A DNA stretch of 20,908 nt from CAZAPZ01 sp964487285 (GTDB lineage: Bacteria > Campylobacterota_A > Desulfurellia > JAADFJ01), in NCBI GenBank assembly GCA_964487285.1, contig CAZAPZ010000018.1, positions 1 to 20,908 on the forward strand, given 5' to 3'. The notes under the pieces are model-generated. The model saw only the letters and a program-made list of their open reading frames with translations, had not been told where the DNA came from and made no database searches. Shown one piece after another: positions 16,282 through 20,908 of this stretch (position 1 is the stretch's first letter; each line of letters opens with the position of its first letter). Made by a program: the position numbers and the translations under genes.

Positions 16282-17616
16282 ATGTTTAGTAAACTGAGTA
16301 ACAAACTTTCGGAATCTTTTAGGCGTTTATCCAAACGCGGCAAAATTACAAGAAGCGAGCTGCATGAAGCCGTAAGACAGCTGAGAAGAATTCTGCTTGA
16401 TGCCGATGTAAATTATAAGGTGGCAAAACAGTTCTGCAAAGCTATAGAAGAAAAATCTCAAATTTTTTTAGAAAATAGGCCGTTGGATCCGGGAAAAGCC
16501 TTAAAGGAAATGGTTCAATCAGAACTCACGGAGCTACTTGGCAGAGTCAGTTCGCCAATTATTTTTTCATCGTCAAGATCTGTTACCGTTATACTCCTTG
16601 CCGGGCTGCAGGGATCGGGTAAAACTACAACAGCGGCGAAATTGGCAAAGCATCTTAAAATGAAAGGTCGTAAACCGCTTCTCACGGCATGCGATACTTA
16701 TAGGCCTGCAGCAGTAAAACAGCTTGAGGTTTTGGCATCTTCAATAGATGTTCCCATTTATAAAGAGGGAAAGGATCCTGTGGAAAGAGCGGTTGGGGCA
16801 TTAAATTTTGCAGAAGTTAACGGCATAGACACTGTGATACTTGACACTGCAGGAAGGTTGTCCGTTGATGATGAACTTATGGAAGAGATAAACCGAATAA
16901 GAAAAGCTACTGAAGCGGATGAAAGAATTTTTGTTGCCGATGCAATGGCAGGCCAGCAAATATTGCCGGTTGCCGACAAATTTAATCATACGATACAATT
17001 AACAGGTGCGATATTAACAAAGATGGACGGAGATGCACGAGGCGGTGCGGCTATTTCAATACGTCAGGTGACATCTGTTCCGATAAAATTTATAGGAACC
17101 GGCGAAGCAATTGAAAAAATTGAAGAGTTTCATCCGGATAGAATAAGTTCAAGAATATTAGGCGAAGGCGATATATTGACATTTGCTGAAAAAGTGTCAA
17201 AAAATATCAACACCGAAGAAGCAAGATCCGTTCTTAAAAAAATAGGAAAATCTCAGTTTGGATTTGATGATTTTCTTAAACAGATTGAGATGGTCAAAAA
17301 GATGGGATCTTTCTCGACAATACTTAAGATGATTCCGGGAGCTTCAAAATTTGCAAATTCGATACCGGAAGATGAATACACTAAACAGTTGAAAACTATA
17401 AAATCGATGATACAATCAATGACTCCCGTGGAAAGAAGTGATTGGAAGGTGATAAAAGGATCAAGAAAACGCAGAATAGCGCTTGGTTCGGGTAATAAAG
17501 TTGAAGATGTAAACAAACTTTTAAAACAGTTTAAAGCGAGTATGAAGATGATGGGAAAAATGAAAAATAAAAAGGGATTGAGCGGCCTAAGCAGCATGCT
17601 TGGCGGCAGATTATAG
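16282..17616 (+). CDS. ffh: Signal recognition particle protein (SRP54 homologue)
   Basis: GTPase that, with 4.5S RNA, binds signal sequences on nascent chains and delivers ribosomes to the FtsY receptor at the membrane. The 444 residues show the full NG-M architecture. An N-domain helical bundle (1-95) is followed by the G-domain with GLQGSGKTT (108-116), DTYRPAAVKQL, DTAGR (188-192) and TKMDGDARGG (246-255). The methionine-rich M-domain includes MGSFSTILKMIPG and the RNA-binding SRKRRIALGSG. The N-terminus MFSKLSNKLSESFRRL is typical, so the start codon is secure despite the absence of a well-placed Shine-Dalgarno sequence. It leads into rpsP after 14 bases, heading the ribosomal protein cluster. 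Confidence 0.98.
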   Translation: MFSKLSNKLSESFRRLSKRGKITRSELHEAVRQLRRILLDADVNYKVAKQFCKAIEEKSQIFLENRPLDPGKALKEMVQSELTELLGRVSSPIIFSSSRSVTVILLAGLQGSGKTTTAAKLAKHLKMKGRKPLLTACDTYRPAAVKQLEVLASSIDVPIYKEGKDPVERAVGALNFAEVNGIDTVILDTAGRLSVDDELMEEINRIRKATEADERIFVADAMAGQQILPVADKFNHTIQLTGAILTKMDGDARGGAAISIRQVTSVPIKFIGTGEAIEKIEEFHPDRISSRILGEGDILTFAEKVSKNINTEEARSVLKKIGKSQFGFDDFLKQIEMVKKMGSFSTILKMIPGASKFANSIPEDEYTKQLKTIKSMIQSMTPVERSDWKVIKGSRKRRIALGSGNKVEDVNKLLKQFKASMKMMGKMKNKKGLSGLSSMLGGRL

Positions 17617-17630
17617 AGAAGGAGGATAAT

Positions 17631-17858
17631 ATGGTAAAAATACGATTCAGCCGTATAGGTTCTAAAAAGATGCCTTATTATAGAATGGTGGTTATGGATG
17701 CGCGAAAGCAGAGAGATGGAAAGTCATTGGAAATAATCGGACATTACGATCCGAGAAAAGAAACCGATAAGGTTACATACAACAAGGAAAGATTGGATTT
17801 TTGGGTTAATCGAGGAGCGATTTTGTCCGAATCTGTATCAAATCTATTAAATTCATAG
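17631..17858 (+). CDS. rpsP: 30S ribosomal protein S16
   Basis: Small-subunit protein that binds 16S rRNA early in assembly. The 75 residues are at the short end of the family (about 75-90) but cover the conserved core: MVKIRFSRIGSKKMPYYRMVVMD, KSLEIIGHYDPR and LDFWVNRGAILSESV. The ATG follows a very strong AAGGAGG at good spacing. It lies 14 bases after ffh and 9 bases before khpA, clearly in the same operon. Confidence 0.97.
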   Translation: MVKIRFSRIGSKKMPYYRMVVMDARKQRDGKSLEIIGHYDPRKETDKVTYNKERLDFWVNRGAILSESVSNLLNS

Positions 17859-17867
17859 GAGGCTATT

Positions 17868-18122
17868 GTGAAAGAACTGGTTAAATATATTGCTCGATAT
17901 CTGGTTGATAATCCGGACGAGGTGGATGTTAGGGAAATTGCAGGAGATCAATCTTCTGTAATTGAGTTGAGAACGGCTAAAAGCGATCTCGGCAAGGTTA
18001 TTGGCAAAGAGGGAAGGACGGCTAAAGCGATAAGAACACTTTTATCCGCATCATCTGCTAAAACAGGAAAGAGAGCTTTCCTTGAGATTGTAGAGGATAA
18101 GGATACTGACGAAGAAAAATAG
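17868..18122 (+). CDS. khpA: KH-domain RNA-binding protein KhpA (YlqC family)
   Basis: Single KH-domain RNA-binding protein of 84 residues, conserved next to rpsP in many bacteria. In Gram-positive species KhpA pairs with KhpB/EloR and influences cell elongation. In other lineages its role is less clear. The KH GxxG loop is GKEG at 46-49, within VIGKEGRTAKAIRTLL, followed by the C-terminal strand AFLEIVED. Translation starts at GTG, supported by AGGAGG six bases upstream. The gene normally following it in this cluster, rimM, is missing here and trmD comes directly after nine bases. Confidence 0.95.
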   Translation: MKELVKYIARYLVDNPDEVDVREIAGDQSSVIELRTAKSDLGKVIGKEGRTAKAIRTLLSASSAKTGKRAFLEIVEDKDTDEEK

Positions 18123-18131
18123 ATATATTAT

Positions 18132-18770
18132 TTGTCTAAATTTTATGTTGTAACAATTTTTCCGGAATTTATTGAATCGTTTTCCCAATACGGTATTATA
18201 AGGCGAGCTATAAATTCTGAATTGCTGGACATAGAAGCGGTTAATCTTCGCGATTACGCAAAAGGAAAATATAGAAGAACCGATGATAGTCCGTATGGCG
18301 GCGGCCCCGGAATGGTTATGAAACCGGAGCCTCCGTATTACGCTATATCATCTATCCGCAAAAATGATCCCGGTGTTAAAGTTTTTCTGATGACACCTAA
18401 GGGTGACGAGTTTACTCAAGATAAAGCGGAGAAACTTGCAAAAACCGACTCCGTATGCCTAATCTGCGGTAGATATGAAGGATTTGACGAACGAATAAGA
18501 AAGATGTCAGATGGTGAAATTTCTCTCGGCCGATATATCTTGAGTGGAGGAGAAATAGCGGCATGCGCTGTTATAGATGCCGCTGCAAGACTTATTCCCG
18601 GAGTAGTAGGTAATGAGGAATCATTGATTTCCGAAACTTATGGAAAGTTGCCGGAGTATCCTCAATATACCAGGCCTGCAACATTCAAGGGAATGAATGT
18701 TCCCGAAATACTTTTGAGCGGAAATCATGAAAAGATACGCAGATGGAGAAAAGACCAATCTGTTGAATAA
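18132..18770 (+). CDS. trmD: tRNA (guanine-37-N1)-methyltransferase, C-terminally short
   Basis: Methylates G37 next to the anticodon of several tRNAs using S-adenosylmethionine, preventing +1 frameshifting. It belongs to the SPOUT trefoil-knot class. Conserved features are PYGGGPGMVMKPEP (54-67), ICGRYEGFDERI (111-122), YILSGGEIA (135-143), R153 in ARLIPGV, PEYPQYTRP (164-172) and ILLSGNHEKIRRWR (193-206). The start is TTG with no Shine-Dalgarno sequence. No other start codon lies between the preceding stop and the conserved FYVVTIFPEF, so it probably relies on coupling to khpA nine bases upstream. At 212 residues it stops just after RRWRKDQSVE, about 30-40 residues before most TrmD proteins end. 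The stop is followed after nine bases by rplS, so no lost tail is encoded downstream. Confidence 0.95.
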   Translation: MSKFYVVTIFPEFIESFSQYGIIRRAINSELLDIEAVNLRDYAKGKYRRTDDSPYGGGPGMVMKPEPPYYAISSIRKNDPGVKVFLMTPKGDEFTQDKAEKLAKTDSVCLICGRYEGFDERIRKMSDGEISLGRYILSGGEIAACAVIDAAARLIPGVVGNEESLISETYGKLPEYPQYTRPATFKGMNVPEILLSGNHEKIRRWRKDQSVE

Positions 18771-18779
18771 GGAGATAAA

Positions 18780-19121
18780 ATGAATAAAATGGATCTTTAC
18801 GATAAACCATATATGGCAGGTAAAGTGATACCCGAATTTAGAACAGGTGATACAATTAAGGTGTATCTCGTGATTACGGAAGGTAATAAGAAAAGAATTC
18901 AGGTATATGAAGGAACCGTGATAAGAAAAAGAGGACATGGACTTTCCGGCAGTTTCACAGTAAGAAAGACGAGCTACGGAGTTGGTTCGGAAAAGATATT
19001 TCCGTTGTACTGTCCTTCTATTAGCAAAATAGAGGTTTCATCGCTTGGAAAAGTTAGAAGAGCGAGGTTATACTATTTGCGAGACAGGTCGGGTAAATCG
19101 GCGAGAATCAAAAAAAGATAA
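18780..19121 (+). CDS. rplS: 50S ribosomal protein L19
   Basis: Large-subunit protein located near the 30S-50S interface. The 113 residues match the family. Typical stretches are PEFRTGDTIKVYLVI, EGTVIRKRGHGLSGSFTVRK, GVGSEKIFPLYCPSI and VRRARLYYLRDRSGKSARIK. The ATG is preceded by AAGGAG at six bases. A second ATG at codon 4 is less well spaced. It is the last tightly linked gene of the cluster: 85 bases separate it from the YraN gene, and rnhB, often found here, is absent. Confidence 0.98.
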   Translation: MNKMDLYDKPYMAGKVIPEFRTGDTIKVYLVITEGNKKRIQVYEGTVIRKRGHGLSGSFTVRKTSYGVGSEKIFPLYCPSISKIEVSSLGKVRRARLYYLRDRSGKSARIKKR

Positions 19122-19206
19122 TTTCTTGAAGCTTAGTTCTATTTATAGCCTATATTTTTGCAATGAATAGAGCAGCATCAACGATTATCGGTTAGAAAAA
19201 TATCTT

Positions 19207-19557
19207 TTGGGAAAGCGGCAGGATATTGGGAAATGGTCTGAGAACTTAGCAGTTGGATTTCTTAAAAAATCAGGTTATAAAATTATTAAGCGCAATGTCA
19301 GATTTAACTTCGGTGAGATAGATATAGTAGCCAAAAAAGACAATGTTCTTGTATTTGTAGAAGTTCGATTTAGAGAAACAGATATATATGGTGATCCTTT
19401 AAGCACTATTGGGTCGGTGAAAAGAGGCAAATTAAAAAAGGCTGTTCTTGCATATATTTCTAAAATCAACTACACCGGTGATGTAAGAATCGATGCTATC
19501 GGTATCACCGGCAAGGATTGCATTGCCATCAATCATATAAAAAATATTTATATATAA
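19207..19557 (+). CDS. YraN/UPF0102 family nuclease-like protein
   Basis: Member of the UPF0102 family, which has a restriction-endonuclease-like fold and is conserved beside ribosomal and rnhB genes; its cellular role is not settled. The 116 residues are of normal length. Residues 8-30 (GKWSENLAVGFLKKSGYKIIKRN) match the typical N-terminus. The putative metal site is GEIDIVAKKDNVLVFVEVRFR with E37, D39 and E52. R54 replaces the lysine of the PD-(D/E)xK pattern, a substitution I believe also occurs in other YraN proteins. Translation begins at TTG with no good Shine-Dalgarno sequence. No ATG or GTG lies between the upstream in-frame stop and the conserved segment. Confidence 0.9.
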   Translation: MGKRQDIGKWSENLAVGFLKKSGYKIIKRNVRFNFGEIDIVAKKDNVLVFVEVRFRETDIYGDPLSTIGSVKRGKLKKAVLAYISKINYTGDVRIDAIGITGKDCIAINHIKNIYI

Positions 19558-19608
19558 AATTAGTAGGAATAAATTTTGGGTTTTAAATTAAGAAGGGAAA
19601 TGAAAAAT

Positions 19609-19638
19609 TTGAGTTGCATTTATAAGTTTGCGTATTCT
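19609..19638 (+). promoter_or_regulatory. Candidate promoter for the AEC transporter gene
   Basis: TTGAGT (19609-19614) and TATTCT (19633-19638) are separated by 18 bases, each matching the consensus at four of six positions. Transcription would start near 19645, about 22 bases before the ATG. That short leader contains no Shine-Dalgarno sequence. Confidence 0.35.
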
Positions 19639-19666
19639 TTTCTCTATTTCCTAAACCATCTAAAAA

Positions 19667-20575
19667 ATGCATAGTTTTTTATCGATAATACCAATATTTG
19701 TCGTTATATTTTTGGGTTTTTTAGGCAAGAAAATAGGATTGATCACTCAATCTTTCACGAAACCAGCTAACAGTGTTGTATTCTATTTTGCAATACCAGC
19801 CCTGCTTTTTTTAAATATTTCGAAGACTAATTTTAATCTTGCTTTCAGAATCAAAGCTATTGCGGTGGTTATTTCAGCGCTTATTCTGGCATGGATAATT
19901 ATGTATGCCGTAGGCAAAATTTTGAGAATTTCCTCCGGCACATTCGGAACATTTCTTCAAGCATCAACACAGGGCAATATTGGATATTTCGCTCTTTCCG
20001 TAGCTTTTTATACATTAGGGCACAACGGTCTTATATTAACAGGCGTTATAGGATCATTTTTAATTATCGGTCAAAATATTTTGTCTATAACATCGCTTTC
20101 GTTCTTTAACAACCGACCGGAAAAAGGAGCATTCGGTATTAAACCGCTCTTATCAATTATTAAAAACCCTATAATAATAAGTTCTGTGGCGGCACTTCTT
20201 TTTTCATACGAAGAGTGGCAGATTCCGATTATTTTCGGGAGAACATTGGCAATACTATCTGGAATGGCACTTCCTGTTGCACTTCTTGTAATAGGAGCTA
20301 ATCTTTCCGTAAAGGAGCTCTCTCATCCGAAGTTGGTTTTATTTACAGCTGCGGGTAAACTACTGCTGCTGCCGGCTATAGGAATCATTGCTACAAAAAT
20401 ATTTGGAATTGATGATAAACTGACTTCCGAAGTCATACTTATTTTGCTGTCATCACCATCCGCCACCGTAACAATCACAATGGCGCTTGAAATGGAAGGC
20501 AATATTAAATTAGCTGCCGCCGCAGTCACGGTAGCTACATTTTTTTCTATATTTACTTATCCTATATGGCTTTAA
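19667..20575 (+). CDS. AEC (auxin efflux carrier) family transporter
   Basis: Integral membrane permease of 302 residues with about ten hydrophobic segments in two similar halves, each opening with the pattern of this family. The N-terminus IPIFVVIFLGFLGKKIGLIT and the following NSVVFYFAIPALLF are characteristic. Later segments include GNIGYFALSVAF, the LAILSGMALPVALLVIGANLS motif and ILLSSPSATVTITMALEMEG near the C-terminus. Bacterial members export or import small organic acids such as malate or malonate, and the substrate cannot be read from sequence. The ATG lacks a Shine-Dalgarno sequence. It lies 109 bases after the YraN gene with promoter-like boxes between, so it is probably a separate transcription unit. 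Confidence 0.92.
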   Translation: MHSFLSIIPIFVVIFLGFLGKKIGLITQSFTKPANSVVFYFAIPALLFLNISKTNFNLAFRIKAIAVVISALILAWIIMYAVGKILRISSGTFGTFLQASTQGNIGYFALSVAFYTLGHNGLILTGVIGSFLIIGQNILSITSLSFFNNRPEKGAFGIKPLLSIIKNPIIISSVAALLFSYEEWQIPIIFGRTLAILSGMALPVALLVIGANLSVKELSHPKLVLFTAAGKLLLLPAIGIIATKIFGIDDKLTSEVILILLSSPSATVTITMALEMEGNIKLAAAAVTVATFFSIFTYPIWL

Positions 20576-20594
20576 CGAAGAAAACGTTTAAATA

Positions 20595-20622
20595 TTGGAA
20601 TCAAAAAAAATAAAAATAAATT
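20595..20622 (+). promoter_or_regulatory. Weak candidate promoter for the DEAD-box helicase gene
   Basis: TTGGAA (20595-20600) and TAAATT (20617-20622) are 16 bases apart, each four of six to consensus, within a very A-rich stretch. The spacing to the ATG at 20640 leaves room for the AAAGG Shine-Dalgarno at 20627-20630. Confidence 0.3.
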
Positions 20623-20639
20623 ATTAAAGGTAGGTGTAT

Positions 20640-20908
20640 ATGAATACTATTGAACAATTTGAACAACTCGGACTTTCTGAAAACTTGGTCCAAATATTGA
20701 TAAAGCAAGGATTCGAGGAAGCAACGCCAATTCAAAAAAAAATTATACCTATGATGCTGAACAACCAAAACGGTATAGTAGCTCAAGCTCCAACGGGCAC
20801 AGGCAAAACTTTGGCTTTCGGATTACCACTTATTGATCTTCTTAAAGAAAAATCAAACCATGTTCAAGTCATAATTTTGACTCCGACAAGAGAATTGGCC
20901 ATTCAAGT
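20640..20908 (+). CDS. DEAD-box ATP-dependent RNA helicase (3' end outside window)
   Basis: The frame opens at ATG 20640 and is still open at the window end, giving 89 codons of a protein that should be about 400-600 residues. The N-terminus has the Q-motif region LGLSENLVQILIKQGFEEATPIQ, then Walker A (motif I) APTGTGKT in IVAQAPTGTGKTLAFGLPLI. Motif Ia follows as TPTRELAIQ just before the edge. This order and spacing are diagnostic of the DEAD-box superfamily 2 family, which remodels RNA in ribosome assembly, mRNA decay or cold adaptation. Which subfamily (CsdA/DeaD, RhlE, DbpA-like) cannot be told from this fragment. AAAGG lies nine bases before the ATG. It follows the transporter gene after 64 bases. 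Confidence 0.93.
   Translation, partial: MNTIEQFEQLGLSENLVQILIKQGFEEATPIQKKIIPMMLNNQNGIVAQAPTGTGKTLAFGLPLIDLLKEKSNHVQVIILTPTRELAIQ

Noticed and set aside
16758..17000. Checked the window for mobile elements, CRISPR repeats, tRNA cloverleafs and toxin-antitoxin pairs, including long overlapping frames such as this one.
   Set aside because: No repeated spacer pattern, transposase motif, CCA-ended tRNA shape or paired small genes were found by eye.
17253..17597. A 114-codon antisense reading frame inside ffh, and similar long antisense frames inside nrdJ, trmD and tyrS.
   Set aside because: These lie opposite strongly conserved proteins, have no ribosome sites or recognisable motifs, and are explained by the codon pattern of the real gene.
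18621..18629. TrmD has Glu (E165, in LPEYPQYTRP) where H. influenzae and E. coli have the catalytic Asp169.
   Set aside because: From memory, Bacillus and mycobacterial TrmD proteins also carry Glu at this position (LLE then P-x-YTRP), so it is a known variant and not a dead enzyme. An alignment would confirm this.

Overview
This is an AT-rich, densely packed bacterial chromosome segment made up almost entirely of housekeeping genes. Protein features point to a deltaproteobacterial-grade (Desulfobacterota-like) or related uncultured Gram-negative lineage: a B12-dependent ribonucleotide reductase without an ATP cone, a type III pantothenate kinase, an RNase G, a very large NAD-glutamate dehydrogenase and a small lipoprotein with a lipobox. 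That placement is inference from family resemblance, not from a marker-gene tree. I see no tRNA, rRNA, insertion sequence, phage gene, CRISPR array or toxin-antitoxin pair. Base composition looks even throughout, so nothing suggests recent transfer. No gene-free stretch exceeds about 130 bases.

Left block (minus strand, 14535 down to 108). Genes run leftward in this order: RsuA/RluB-type pseudouridine synthase, RNase G, adenylosuccinate lyase (purB), a 61-residue lipoprotein, B12-dependent ribonucleotide reductase (nrdJ), tyrosyl-tRNA synthetase (tyrS), type III pantothenate kinase (coaX), then after 127 bases glycerol-3-phosphate dehydrogenase (gpsA), NAD-glutamate dehydrogenase, and a YwiC-like membrane protein. 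purB to coaX forms one tight run with overlaps or gaps of at most 7 bases (depending on the tyrS start chosen). gpsA and the glutamate dehydrogenase overlap as ATGA.

Right block (plus strand, 14660 to the end). After a 124-base divergent promoter region come nnr (NAD(P)HX repair), ffh (SRP GTPase), then rpsP, khpA, trmD, rplS and a YraN nuclease-like gene, an auxin-efflux-carrier-type transporter, and the start of a DEAD-box helicase cut by the window end. The ffh-rpsP-khpA-trmD-rplS-yraN arrangement is the familiar ribosome and SRP cluster, but rimM (normally between khpA and trmD) and rnhB (often between rplS and yraN) are absent from it. TrmD also lacks the usual C-terminal tail.

Together the genes cover translation (tyrS, rpsP, rplS, trmD, a pseudouridine synthase, ffh), RNA turnover (RNase G, helicase), nucleotide supply (purB, nrdJ), cofactor synthesis and repair (coaX, nnr), phospholipid precursor synthesis (gpsA) and glutamate catabolism. 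The parts most worth a second look are regulatory: several genes that head transcription units lack a Shine-Dalgarno sequence and some have a -10-like box almost touching the start codon, while most genes inside operons have strong ribosome binding sites. I did not find a new multi-gene system.
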